12,630 bases of DNA from Dictyocoela muelleri (Eukaryota; Microsporidia), in assembly GCA_016256075.1 (NCBI GenBank), contig SDVU01000213.1, positions 1-12,630 of the forward strand, written 5' to 3'. Below the pieces are notes generated by a model. The model made no database searches. It saw only the letters and a program-made list of their open reading frames with translations, and was not told where the DNA came from. Numbering within the stretch: position 1 is the stretch's first letter; the number at the start of each line of letters is the position of its first letter. Shown here piece by piece: positions 1-9,065 of the stretch. Made by a program: the position numbers and the translations under genes.

Positions 1-2
1 CG

Positions 3-170
3 GGAGTTCATACGAACACGATCGAGGGTACCTGGTCAGCAGTAAAGGAATTTGTTACAAAAAGATATTTTTCATCATCTGATTTAAAAATATATCTAGA
101 ATTATTTGTATTTCAACGTAATGAAGGGGAAAAGGCTTTAAAAATTATTTGGGAACATTTTTTCTCTTGA
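3..170 (+). CDS. Merlin / ISXO2-like (IS1595-type) transposase, C-terminal part
   Basis: An open frame enters from the window edge and ends at TGA 168-170, giving 55 residues of C-terminus. It begins G-V-H-T-N-T-I-E-G-T-W-S-A-V-K. The H-T-N-x-I-E-G-x-W-S-x-x-K pattern is the hallmark around the last catalytic acidic residue of ISXO2/IS1595-type DDE transposases, the family that includes eukaryotic Merlin elements. The rest (F-Q-R-N-E-G near residues 39-44, then an aromatic-rich tail) fits the short region after that motif. The visible part has no stop or frameshift, but the DNA-binding region and first two catalytic residues lie outside the window, so I cannot tell whether the gene is whole. 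It is convergent with the minus-strand MULE relic to its right. A bacterial IS1595 relative is unlikely given the surrounding eukaryotic elements. Confidence 0.78.
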   Translation, partial: GVHTNTIEGTWSAVKEFVTKRYFSSSDLKIYLELFVFQRNEGEKALKIIWEHFFS

Positions 171-507
171 ATAAATTATTTTTTCCGAGTGTTATTAATT
201 TTTTATTTAAATACTGAAAAGTAAGTAACAAATAGCACCGGGCTCCAAAAAAAAATTAAATTAAAAAAAATCAAAATATAATTAAAATTCCAAAGAAATT
301 ATTATCAAAAAAACATAAAATATCAAATTCTGACAATTTATAAAATTTACAGAAGATTATATCAAAATTTTATACTTATACCGTCTTTAGTTAAAACATA
401 AAAAACTCATAAAAAATAAATTAAACTTCAAGTAATTTAACAATTTATTAAAAGAAAATTAAAATATTCGAAAATAAAGAAGGAATTTTTAATTAACTAA
501 TGCTTAT
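171..507. other. AT-rich gap with a possible Merlin 3' terminus
   Basis: I see no gene in this stretch. Just after the transposase stop, the DNA up to about 246 ends in ACCGGGCTCC before a run of A. Read inward on the minus strand this begins GGAGCCCGGT, a G-rich tip of the kind Merlin terminal inverted repeats often have, so the element may end near 246. The partner end lies outside the window, so this is only a candidate. From about 247 to 507 the DNA is nearly pure A/T, presumably the non-coding tail of MULE copy 1 plus older sequence. Confidence 0.3.
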
Positions 508-1890
508 TTAACTGATTTTAAATTCAATTAGACTTGAAATTGTCAATAAAAATTCAATTCCATGATAATCCTCATATTTTTCAATGATTGATTTTAGCAA
601 TTCTTTTTCATATTTAATTTCATTTTTACCTAAATGTTAAATTTTTCATAAATATATTTCGTTATTTTGAATTCGGCTTTACGTTGTTTACACAATAATT
701 CTTTTCCTAAAGTAAATATGGAAAGATGAAATATTCGAATGTTAGAGTTTAATAAACGATGCCATCTCTCAATGGCGTTTGTACTAATAGAGCAGCATTC
801 GATTATTCTAGTGGAAACGGACCAAAAAAAAGGAGAAAATATTGTCCTTTTGTAATTTTCATTTTCAATATCAAAACAGTATGTGTTTTTAAACCACAAA
901 AAAATGAGTTTAAATTGAGAATAAAATGTTGATTTTTCGCATAATTTTGGAACTTTTCAATTTCATCTTTTAATTTTTTAATGGGAACAAAGGATAATGC
1001 ACACATCATTTAAATTAATTTTCTGAAATTATTTTCATTTTTATAGATAGAAGTAATTTACAACTTTGGATCTTGCGCCAGATGTTCTGGAAAAAATGGA
1101 AAAAACATCCACCGACCTTAATATCAGGAAATGTTTTTGAAATTGCTTGGTAAGCTGCGATTTCAAAATCAATCAAAATATATCTAGGATTTTTTTGATA
1201 TTTTCCGATAAAAAATTTAATGCTTTTATATAAGCACTCATTGTTCTTTTTTTTCATTAATATATAAAAAAATGGAAAGAAATTCTTATTTATTAGTCCC
1301 ATAATTGTATATACTTGTTCATATTTTGGGGGAGATGTTTTAAAGGTACCATCACTAATCCATATTTCAATATTCTCTAAATGAATTGGATTACAATTTG
1401 TTGAAAAAATTATAATATGCCCACAATCTTCCTTACCAGAATCAAATAAATAAAATTATGTCCATTATGTGTCTTTTTAATTTCTTCAGGAATATCAGAA
1501 AGTTTTTTCATGGAAATATTATTGGAAACCCGGGTTCGTCGAATATTTTCAATAAAATTTCGATATTAGGGAAGATACTTATAAGATTCGATGCTTGTTT
1601 GTAATAAAAAAGCATCAAAAACATCTCTGGCATACTCTTTTGTTTCAACAGATTGTTTTGTTATAAATTGCATCGTGTATTTTGCATCGTTTTTACCATA
1701 ATCTGGAAAATGTGTGTGAGGTGTTTTCTTCAAAACTATGTTTGTACTAGTGGTATAAATTTTACCATTACATTTTCTATCTATACACCTCCATACCTTT
1801 TTATTATTTAAAGACTTTTTTATATGAAAAGCAAATCCTTTAGACATTAAAAGTTCTTTTTTTTCGTTTCGTTTTAATTATTTTGATCAT
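508..1890 (-). pseudogene. FLYWCH/MULE transposase relic (MULE copy 1)
   Basis: This is a decayed relative of the complete transposase at 9670-11031, collinear over nearly its whole length. The likely original start is the ATG at 1888-1890, reading M-I-K-I-I-K. A homopolymer A-run shifts the frame near 1855-1865, before the FLYWCH zinc finger (V-W-R-C-I-D-R-K-C, then H-T-H, in 1566-1847). A stop follows at about 1563-1565. The MULE catalytic core is legible: S-D-G-T-F near 1345-1370, I-D-F-E-I-A-A near 1150-1180, G-G-C-F-F-H around 1105-1125, and the last acid in N-A-I-E-R-W-H with its Glu codon at 768-770. Pieces at 803-1009 and 630-899 lie in other frames than the core. The tail Y-E-D-Y-H-G-I-E-F matches the end of copy 3 and stops at 508-510. 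At least four frame changes or stops make it non-functional. Confidence 0.85.
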
Positions 1891-1904
1891 TTCATGATTC
1901 ATGA

Positions 1905-1975
1905 CAGGGGTAAAAAATTGAGCCGAAAATCCCAAGGTTAGGCCCAGGGGCCCAAACGGGAAAAACGATTAAAAT
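1905..1975. repeat. Degenerate terminal hairpin of MULE copy 1
   Basis: Just upstream of the copy 1 start is an unusually G/C-rich patch in A/T-rich surroundings. It contains an imperfect palindrome centred near 1946: TCCC ... GGCCC on the left and GGGCC ... CGGGA on the right. The position matches the terminal hairpins of copies 2, 3 and 4, although the sequence is different and decayed. I could not find a convincing partner at the other end of copy 1. Confidence 0.4.
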
Positions 1976-2154
1976 TGTTTTTATACTATATTTTTGAAAA
2001 AATAATTTGAGACATTTTACATTATTGTTACTGAATTTATTTCATTAAGAAGATATATTTTAGAAAATATGCAAAAAACATCATTAATTGTTAAAAGAAA
2101 GAATTGTTAATGAATTAATTCAGATTAAATATTTAATTTTTAAACGGTCTTATA

Positions 2155-2400
2155 ATGCCAGATTAAATGATTTCAAGGGGTTTATCTGAAGAAATATATA
2201 CATCTATTAAACCATAATTATTTTTATCAATCACATTCTTCTTACATTCTATGCATTTTGATAAGGTTTTAATTATTTTGTTATATTTAATTTATAAACT
2301 ATATTTTTATCTTATGTTTTGAAAGTTATTAGATATCCAGGATGACCATGTTTTTTGTTAATTTCCATAATTTATTCTTCATCGGTTTAAATACTTGAAA
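2155..2400 (-). pseudogene. start of integrase (zinc-binding part) of the gypsy fossil
   Basis: The stretch shows an H-G-H-P-G motif, then a Cys-rich portion and a segment like the linker into the integrase core. This is the H2C2 zinc-binding entry domain of a retroviral-type integrase. The catalytic core is not seen: the element ends or becomes unreadable at about 2150. Confidence 0.6.
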
Positions 2401-2499
2401 TAAAATTTGTCTTCGGTTGTTATCTAGAAAGACTGTCTGCTATTATATTCTTTTTTCCTTCAATAAACTTATATTCAATATTTTATTTTTTCAATTTTT

Positions 2500-3560
2500 C
2501 TAACCATCTATAAATTCTTGAAGTTAGATCTTTTGGTTTAAATAAACTGTTTCTATTTCAGTTCTAATTATAATTTTACTGTTAAATATATTTGTTTTGA
2601 ATCTTGTTATCATTTTTAATTTGCTAAACTTTCTCGTTCTACAACAGAATATCGCATCTCGATTTTGTTAAGTTTGTAACTGTAATATTCAAATACTCAA
2701 TGTTCTTGATACAAAACGCCGTCGATGCCTCTATCAATAGCGTCAACTTAAATAAAGAGAGTTTTATAAATTTAGGATAATTATTGGTGGCATTTTCTTT
2801 ATAGTTCGACAAATATCTTTGAATTGAATAATTTCTCCCTTTCTTCCATTTAAAATTTTGATTTTTTATTTGCAATTTATCTGTAAAAAAATTATTTTCT
2901 TACTTTTTTTTTAATGGTCGAACCAAATTTGATATTCCTATGAGTTTCTACAGTTTTTTTTTGTTTTGAGAAGAGGTTGTTTTTTTGTAAAGTTCTAGTT
3001 TGATAATGTAAGGAAAATAGCCGCTTGGAGTTATGTGGTGTCTAGATATTCTATTTTAGTTTTGAAGAATAACTTTTATCAAGATTTATTACCATTTCAT
3101 GTTCTTGTAATCTTTTCACAACTTCTATTATTTCATTATGATGGTTTCTAATATTGGTGCTGTGAATTAAAATATCATCTAGATAAATTTTTACAAAATT
3201 CAATATACCAAAAATTTGTTGCATCGCTCTTTAAAAGATTCTAGGAGCATTCGTCAGATCAAAGGGCAAAGTTGTGGATTCATACGGTATATTTAGAATA
3301 ATAACGCAGGTATATTTAGTCAAAATTAAACTCATAGGAATCTGATGATATCCCATTTTAAGATCGATTGAGCTAAATATTTTACTATCAGATAATTCAG
3401 CTAGACACTCGTAAATATTTGGGCATGTGAACACCTCTTTTATTGTATACTTTTTTATTGTGCTATATTCTACTTCTAATCTCAATGACCCTTTATTTTG
3501 TGAATGAAAAAAGCATGTGCAATATTTCGATTTTAACTTTGTATGATTTTTTTTACCAAT
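2500..3560 (-). pseudogene. reverse transcriptase and RNase H region of the gypsy fossil
   Basis: The reverse transcriptase palm is clear: F-S-S-I-D-L-K-M-G-Y-H-Q-I is in 3231-3485, followed downstream by a Y/L-D-D catalytic box near 3170-3190. Further on, 2639-2875 carries an RNase H-like segment with a T-L-L-I-E-A-S-T start and L-T-K-S-R near its end. The spacing fits a Ty3/gypsy pol. It is broken throughout. Confidence 0.85.
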
Positions 3561-3619
3561 TTATCAATATATTTTTTTGCTTCACTTCTTAATGCAAATT
3601 GAACAGGATATTGTCTTGT

Positions 3620-4090
3620 TTTCATAGTAGGTTCGGTAGATAATACAATTCATGCTTATCTAGAGCATATCTACTTATTTTATTTGGCTTATTTGTGTCT
3701 TTTATTTTGCTTATTATACCATTATTCTGGAAATTTAACAATGCTTTATTCGAAACCTTTTCGGATTTATCAATTACAAAGTTTAAACTTATTCCCGATA
3801 ATTGTATTGAATTTGAGTGTAAGCATATCAAGGCTTGATTTAATCTTAAAAAATCATTTCCCAACAAAATATCTATTGGGAAAGATTCCACTGCAAGAAA
3901 CTCGATATTGAATTTTGCACTGTGAATTTCTGAGAATTCAATTTGAGTTATAACTTTAGAAATTATACAATAGATGTATTAGAAGCCGTTTTGAGTGAAA
4001 TAGATTCTATTTTAATTTCCTTAAGAAAAAACTTTTTGAGCGAATCTTTGAAATAATACAATAATTTGACCCTGTGTCAATTAAACTCTT
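3620..4090 (-). pseudogene. retropepsin (protease) region of the gypsy fossil
   Basis: A D-T-G active-site type stretch is visible around 4065-4080. The typical second landmark, I-L-L-G-N-D-F-L, lies near 3845-3875. These are the two standard landmarks of the retroviral-type aspartic protease that cleaves the polyprotein. The region is broken and old. Confidence 0.6.
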
Positions 4091-4199
4091 TCTATGTAAA
4101 TTATTTAAAATCAAATCTAGATATAATAGATATTCTCTTTCATTTTGATTTAAAAACACAAATTTCTCTTTTTAGAATCTTTACTTAAATTTTTTTTTA

Positions 4200-4916
4200 A
4201 TTAAAACATTCATTTGTATCTTGGGTTTTTGTTTTATGATATTTGCAATATCTTTCTGATCTAATTTCACTATCTTTAAAACTATATGTCTTATTTCTAA
4301 ATTTACTCATGTGATTGTCCTTTAATTTATTAAAATCTTAGTTATAGTTTCTTCTATTTCAGAAATATATCTCAATATTTCTTCTGAAGAGTTCTTTTCC
4401 AACTTTGACATTTTTATACGCGTTTCTATTTATAAATTTTCAGTAAATTTAGTATCAAATAAAATTTTTGATTCGGAATTAGACCATTTTTGACATTTTG
4501 CTATTTCATTTACCAAATTTTCATTTCTTGATAATACGCTCTTATATATGAAAAATTTATCTGTTTGCATTTACGTATTTTTCCCTGTATTTTATTAATG
4601 TCGCTGAATCACATCTTATTTCGCTAATTTCTCCAAAAATCTTATTTGGATCTACATTTTTACTTTAAACATATTTTAACTCTTGTGAAGTCAAAGACTT
4701 CATAATGGCAACTTCGCCGACTTTTTATTATGAATTTTTTTTAATAAGTTCTTTATTTTGTTATATCTCTATAAATTCAATTCTTGCGCATGAACGTCGT
4801 CTAAAATATCAATTTCTATATTTCTTTACAATATCAGTGTCTGATATTTTATTTTGAACGTTCTCTTCTTATAATTATTGTTATATGTAGGCCTATTCAT
4901 GACTGATGAATTCATT
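4200..4916 (-). pseudogene. gag region of the gypsy fossil
   Basis: An ATG at 4914-4916 (minus) opens a weak gag-like reading that runs down to about 4200. Near its end, around 4210-4270, is a Cys/His cluster of the form C-K-Y-H ... D-T-N-E-C, resembling the knuckle-like motif at the end of many gypsy gag proteins. The rest is lysine- and asparagine-rich with no recognisable signature. It is broken. The assignment rests on position upstream of the protease and on the Cys/His cluster. Confidence 0.55.
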
Positions 4917-4942
4917 ATGTCTTGCTCACGCTGAAGAACAAG

Positions 4943-5100
4943 GCCGGTCAAATATCTGTGATAAATTGACACATAAATGATGACACGTTACGACCATCAA
5001 AACCAGGCTTGCTGGGTGAATTAATTAAAGATGTTTACTTATAAATTGTATTTTACTTAATTTTTTTTATCTTTTTCATTTTTAAAAGAGAAAAGAAACC
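4943..5100. repeat. Direct repeat, left copy (flanks MULE copy 2)
   Basis: This stretch aligns in the same orientation with 6646-6810. Shared words include GTTACGACCAT, AAAACCAGGCTTGCT, GGTGAAT and AAAGATGTTT, in the same order and spacing, with scattered differences. The right end meets the left terminus of MULE copy 2. The left end begins GCCGGTCAAATATCTGTG, very like the tip of that transposon's other terminus. It lies about 30 bp upstream of the gag start, so it could be leader or LTR material, but I found no LTR end features or primer-binding site that settle this. Confidence 0.7.
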
Positions 5101-5175
5101 TATCAGGCAAAACGAAAAAACGCCGGAGACGTTTTTCTTATTTTTAACTGCGAAATATCCGTAAAAACGCCGGCG
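5101..5175. repeat. Left terminal inverted repeat of MULE copy 2
   Basis: The sequence is an inverted match of 6577-6657: both ends share GAAAAAACGCCGGAG/GGCG-type outer sequence, and an inner ATATCCGTAAAAACGCCGGCG block is nearly identical. The outer part is a degenerate hairpin (GAAAAAACG ... ACGTTTTTC around 5114-5137). Confidence 0.85.
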
Positions 5176-5214
5176 AAAATAAATAAAAAAAATAATAAAA
5201 AATGGGTCTAAAAA

Positions 5215-6543
5215 AATGATATTCTTAGAAATTTATTCAAAAAAAAAATCGTATTTGAATAATAATTATAATTCGAAATTATGTTTTTTATTATGTTTTT
5301 TTTCTTATTACATCTTATTAAACAACTTTAATATTCTAGATTAATAATTCGGTTCTTACAATTCTCTTTTAAATAAATCAATGATTTTCGCAATTGAAGG
5401 ATTTTATATTTATTTTAGATTTTAGATGACGATGATAGGCTTCGCAGCTGTTAGTTGTTGAGGGAATATCATTTAAAATTCTTTCTTTACTGACCAAAAT
5501 ATAATATTCTTAAATTTCCTGTCTCCATTTAAAAAAATTTTTTCAAAAAGCCGGATATTAATATATATGCCTCAAATTAGTACGATAAGTAAGAACCCGT
5601 TCGAATTCTTATTTTACACAGTCTTCTGGCACATATGCTAAAATTAATAAATATTTGATGAATTTTTTAAAATCATTATTTGTTTTGTAAAAGTGCATAA
5701 TTTTATTTTCATTCATAAATCTTATAATAATTTGCGTAAAATGTAAATAACAGCCATTTATTTATGTTAATGGATAAATATTTCGTATTGCATTAAAAAC
5801 AGATATTTCAAAATCTATGATAAAATATTTAGGCGAAATATTGGTCATATTTTTGATTTTATCAAATAAAGCTAAATAAGATTTCTGATTTTTTGATTTC
5901 ATCAAAACATATATAACTGGTATCATTTTAGTAAAATAATAACAATGAATAATGTATACCTGTGAGAAATTTAAGGGAGCTGTATAGAAAGTCCCATCAG
6001 ACATCCATATATCCGTTTTTTTTAAAATATCAATTTTTTCAGTAGTTAAAATATAAAATCCATTGTCATTATTTAAATCCCCTTCATGATATAATAATAT
6101 ACGGCCGTCGAAGGTATATTGGAATATTAATAAAAATCCGTCGCATTTTTTTAGCAAATTATTAAATCTAGACAATTCAACTCTGTTTTAATAATCTCAT
6201 AGTCAATTTTAATCACTTATGAATATTTTCTTTTCATCTTTCATTTGAACAATTTGACTTGTAATTACACCTTAAATTTTTCTTTTCCGGTAAGCGCCGA
6301 CTTTTTTAATTTACTGTTGAGTTGCATTCTAGTTATTCTAGGAATATCATTAACAGGGTAATGTGATTCCGATTTCAGGATATTTTTGGTTGAAAGACTG
6401 TTCGTATTCTACCTTTACAATCACGTCGAATACACTCCAGCCTATGTATTTATAATATTTATTATCAATGTTATAGATGTAATCATTATTAATTATTTAC
6501 AATTACCTTTTTGTGAATTTATTAAAAATATTTCTTTAGTCAT
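5215..6543 (-). pseudogene. FLYWCH/MULE transposase relic (MULE copy 2)
   Basis: Homologous to the complete protein at 9670-11031. The probable original start is the ATG at 6541-6543 (M-T-K-E-I-F-L-I-N-S-Q-K-G), 34 bp inside the right terminal repeat. The FLYWCH finger remains (R-R-D-C-K-G-R-I near 6425-6450) but a missing base just after its Trp codon breaks the frame. The largest open piece, 5762-6175, has 137 residues and carries the first two catalytic acids: M-S-D-G-T-F-Y near 5990-6010 and I-I-D-F-E near 5805-5825. It ends in a stop after Y-P-L-T. Beyond it, N-G-C-Y-L-H-F and T-T-N-S-C-E-A-Y-H-R (near 5430-5460) keep the C-x2-H motif and last catalytic Glu. The C-terminus fades between 5340 and 5215. 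Several stops and frameshifts make it inactive. Confidence 0.85.
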
Positions 6544-6576
6544 GGGTTCTAATTTATTATTTTTTAAATTATTATT

Positions 6577-6657
6577 CGCCGGCGTTTTTACGGATATTTT
6601 TCCGGATAAAAATCCAGAAAAACGCCTCCGGCGTTTTTTCGGATTGCCAGTAAATTA
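6577..6657. repeat. Right terminal inverted repeat of MULE copy 2, with hairpin
   Basis: Inverted partner of 5101-5175. Its outer part, 6613-6643, is a hairpin: TCCAGAAAAACGCC, loop TCC, GGCGTTTTTTCGGA, 14-bp arms with one mismatch. It has the same shape and place as the hairpin of copy 3, but with G:C pairs swapped in next to the loop. The tip beyond it (TTGCCAGTAAATTATCTG) resembles the tips of copy 3. Confidence 0.85.
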
Positions 6658-6810
6658 TCTGTGCTAAATTGACTGTATAAATTATGACTTGTTACGACCA
6701 TAAAAACCAGGCTTGCTAGGTGAATCAATAAAAGATGTTTTCTTATAAACCATATTTTATTTAATATTGTTTTTTTTTATATTTTTAATGAAGAAAAAAT
6801 ACCAATCAAA
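6646..6810. repeat. Direct repeat, right copy (flanks MULE copy 2)
   Basis: Same-orientation partner of 4943-5100; the match fades out at about 6800-6810. The first dozen bases overlap the tip of the right terminal repeat of MULE copy 2, so the boundary between transposon and flank is blurred. No gag-like sequence follows it. Confidence 0.7.
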
Positions 6811-7301
6811 TCCTCATTTATAACATTTGTAGAAACAACAAATAACTTCATCAAATTTACTCTTTAACTATTTATTTTTTATTAATTGCAACTTGTCGTA
6901 ACACACTATAAGCGACAGTAATCATGAATTGAATTGGCAAAAAAAAGAATGTTAAATCTATTCTGAGTATAAAGATTATTTTATTTTAATAAAAATATTT
7001 TATTGTAAATAATTTATTATTTTTTTGAAATGTAAATGTTATCAATTTTTGTGGCTTTAATTGTTATAACCAGAACTTTTATGAATTTTTAAGATTAAAA
7101 AAATAAATATTTTCAAAAATAAATTTATGATTATAGGGTCATCTTTTTGTTTCTTTATATAATTCGTGGTTATAAATAAAAATGTTGATTTCATACGTAA
7201 AAAAATTATAATACTAGTTCTCAGATGCGTATTTAATTGAATGATAAAAATATATTTTAGTGGTTCTTTAGTATGATGTAGATCCGATTCTCGAATCTCT
7301 T

Positions 7302-7341
7302 TAGCATAGATAAAACGCGTCTAGCATGGCTGTAACGCGTC
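7302..7341. repeat. Two-unit 20-bp tandem repeat
   Basis: TAGCATAGATAAAACGCGTC is followed directly by TAGCATGGCTGTAACGCGTC, 16 of 20 positions identical. Each unit ends in an MluI-like ACGCGT word, rare in this A/T-rich window. Too short to assign a role. Confidence 0.6.
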
Positions 7342-7689
7342 TCACATGAAAATCCGAAATGATAACTTTATAATAAAGTGTAATTAAGATTTAAAATGCG
7401 CGTTGTATGCATGCTCGCTTTTCGCGCGCCACAATCAATAAATATATAATTTGTGTTAATTCGACAAATGATGCAAATGAATTGTATTCTAAAAAAACTA
7501 GTGGGTTCAACTCCTGCTGTCAACATAATTCTACACTATAAAAATAATAAACATAAATATATTAATAAAAATAAATATAAAAAATTCTCAATAATAAAAG
7601 TTAAAATAATAAAAACGCTCTTTTTGGGTCAGGTCGCGACTGCGCGCGACATTATATTTACATTTTTATAGGTTTTTTGGGTTCTCCGT

Positions 7690-7710
7690 CATCTCGCCTC
7701 AGGCGGGATG
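7690..7710. repeat. Small hairpin
   Basis: CATCTCGCC, loop TCA, GGCGGGATG: 9-bp arms with one mismatch that can still pair as G-U in RNA, flanked at a distance by GTTC and GAAC. No T-run directly follows, and nothing upstream shows what it might serve. Confidence 0.45.
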
Positions 7711-8111
7711 TCTAGGAACTCTCCGATTTTGTTTCCCGTCAACCTCCGAAGATTTTAAATGACAATCGTCAAAAAAAGGAATTTCTTAAAAATCAATGTA
7801 ATATCCGACAAAAAAAAGATTGAACCCCAAACATTAAATGTTACCTACATCATAAAAAACTCTATTTTAGTGCAATCATGATTTGTTTAAAAATCATATA
7901 TATACTCCACTCTCGCTTTTTCGGAACCCCTCAAAATCTGAATTATAAATTTTACGAGCTTCTCGGAAATATCAAAAAATAAAAAAATTCGATACGAACT
8001 AATACTTCATATTGTACCTCTTTATATCGGAATTCTCGTTTTTTTTGAATTGTAATTTATTTTATAAAAAAATTTCTACTCCAAAAAAATAAAAAGAGAC
8101 ACTAGAAAGAG

Positions 8112-8960
8112 ATGAAGTTTAGAAGAAAAAAAAGATTACATAATACAAAGCTAAAAACTAAAGAAACACATCAAATGTAATCGGAGAGAAACAAAATACA
8201 CCTATATAAACGGTGTCGGATATTCTAAAAGCAAAAGATGATTTGCACAGAAAAACTAAATATGGAGAGTCAAACAACTTTACGACACGAATTTATGATA
8301 ATAAGCTATTAAAATGGTTCATGAGTCGTAGGAGAAGAAATTTTTTAGTTTTAGATTTCTATGTATAAGACATGGCGTTGAAACTAGAAGATATACAGCG
8401 TTAATAATTTAAAGGCCTCTAATGGATGAGATTAATCGTTGAAAAACAAAGCATAATATTATAAGCTAGTTCGTAAAAGGCCAATCTGACACGTTTATGT
8501 GGAAAAAAATATATTCATTTAGAACCATTTACAATGAAAAGATTGAGTCCTATGAATCTATGATTATATTCAATTGTAATGAAACGGCATTTTTAGTACA
8601 AATTGTCGCTTAGTCGTTCACTTTGTCAGAAAGAAGAAGTTAGAATCAGTAGTAAAATCTGCAAGAGACGATCTACACTGTAGTTTTGTGTAAACATGTC
8701 TGGGGAAAAGTAAGAACCTTTGCTAATAATAAAATCAAAAAAGTCTAATGGTATTAATCTTTTAAATTACGAGAACCTTATATTAAATATGCAAACTATG
8801 GAAACGACGTGATGACATTAAGTCTATTTGCATATTGGTTAAATAACCTTAACCTAAGAATGTGGAAAGAAAAAAAAGATTTTGTAAACACTAGACGACA
8901 CCACTGTGCACCCAGTCGATCTTACTTTTAGTAATATTAAATTGTTTTACTTACTAAACC
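8112..8960 (+). pseudogene. pogo/Tigger-type transposase relic (CENP-B fold)
   Basis: A heavily decayed transposase of the pogo/Tigger group can be followed across frames in the expected order. The likely start is the ATG at 8112-8114, opening a basic stretch. T-V-S-D-I-L-K-A-K-D-D-L plus R-K-T-K-Y-G-E near 8212-8265 is the end of the first helix-turn-helix (CENPB_N type). L-L-K-W-F-M-S-R-R-R around 8305-8340 and K-A-S-N-G near 8413-8427 match the second DNA-binding half (Tc5/CENP-B type, usually K-A-S-N-G-W). F-N-C-N-E-T-A-F-L near 8560-8595 corresponds to the family's first catalytic block (usually D-E-T), with the Asp replaced by Asn. Later pieces (C-V-N-M-S-G near 8688; Y-A-N-Y-G then L-F-A-Y-W-L around 8790-8850) follow the core. 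Many stops and frameshifts; the C-terminus is lost at MULE copy 4. Confidence 0.72.
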
Positions 8961-9058
8961 GGATTAACGGCTGGCCATAAAAAAAACGCCTTCGGCGATT
9001 TTTGGCCAAAATTTTCGGCGTTATTTTTTAAGGGGCCGAAAAAAAACGCCGAAAAAAA
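8961..9058. repeat. Left terminus of MULE copy 4: two hairpins in a row
   Basis: Hairpin one, 8973-9007, has GGCC at both outer ends and ACGCC, loop TTC, GGCG at its core. Hairpin two, 9012-9055, has perfect 11-bp arms TTTTCGGCGTT and AACGCCGAAAA. The double-hairpin layout is the same as at the left end of copy 3 although the arm sequences differ. The transposase ATG follows at 9066, a few bases inside. Confidence 0.75.
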
Positions 9059-9065
9059 ATAACCC

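Larger units (their letters stand above)
2150..4916 (-). mobile_element. Ty3/gypsy LTR retrotransposon fossil, incomplete
   Basis: Reading on the minus strand, the remains of gag, protease, reverse transcriptase, RNase H and the first part of integrase occur in that order, which is the Ty3/gypsy arrangement. The element is broken throughout, with well over ten breaks across all its domains, and it is incomplete: the integrase core and 3' end are missing, and I found no pair of long terminal repeats. It looks old. The upstream end abuts a short repeat (4943-5100) that recurs at 6646-6810; whether that repeat is LTR-derived is not settled. Its downstream end is cut off short of MULE copy 1. Confidence 0.85.
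5101..6657 (-). mobile_element. MULE DNA transposon, copy 2, with terminal inverted repeats
   Basis: A MULE of about 1.56 kb is bounded by inverted repeats of about 75-80 bp with a decayed minus-strand transposase between them. Its terminal repeats are related in layout to those of copies 3 and 4. It sits between two direct repeats of about 160 bp that are far too long and too diverged to be a normal 8-10 bp MULE target-site duplication. Confidence 0.85.
6811..8111. other. Gene-poor stretch with a GC-rich patch
   Basis: I see no recognisable gene. 6811-7260 is A/T-rich and featureless. Between about 7290 and 7740 the base composition changes, with several CG-containing words (ACGCGTC twice, CGCGCGCC, GTCGCGAC, GCGCGCGAC). 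That patch holds a 20-bp tandem repeat (7302-7341), a small hairpin (7690-7710) and a 44-codon open frame (7407-7541) with more varied residues than the simple A/T-driven frames nearby, but no motif I recognise. From 7760 to 8111 the sequence is A/T-rich with scattered TCGGAA words and probably includes the left end of the pogo-like element. Confidence 0.4.

Noticed and set aside
3684-3911. 75-codon plus-strand open frame
   Set aside because: Antisense to the protease part of the gypsy fossil.
6386-6667. 93-codon plus-strand open frame
   Set aside because: It lies antisense to the FLYWCH end of MULE copy 2 and runs through its terminal repeat; it is hydrophobic only because of the A/T-rich complement.
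7056-7180. Short inverted repeat (TTATAACCAGAA ... TTCGTGGTTATAA) as a small MITE
   Set aside because: The arms are only about a dozen imperfect bases in A/T-rich DNA and no flanking duplication is visible.
7455-7525. Possible tRNA (T-arm-like GTGGGTTCAACTCCTGC followed by TGTCAAC)
   Set aside because: The T-arm can pair only with wobble pairs. The 5' acceptor has mismatches, and no convincing D-arm or anticodon arm can be drawn.
7453-7671. 72-codon plus-strand open frame
   Set aside because: Its latter half is a Lys/Asn/Ile run driven by A/T-rich sequence, and no motif is visible.
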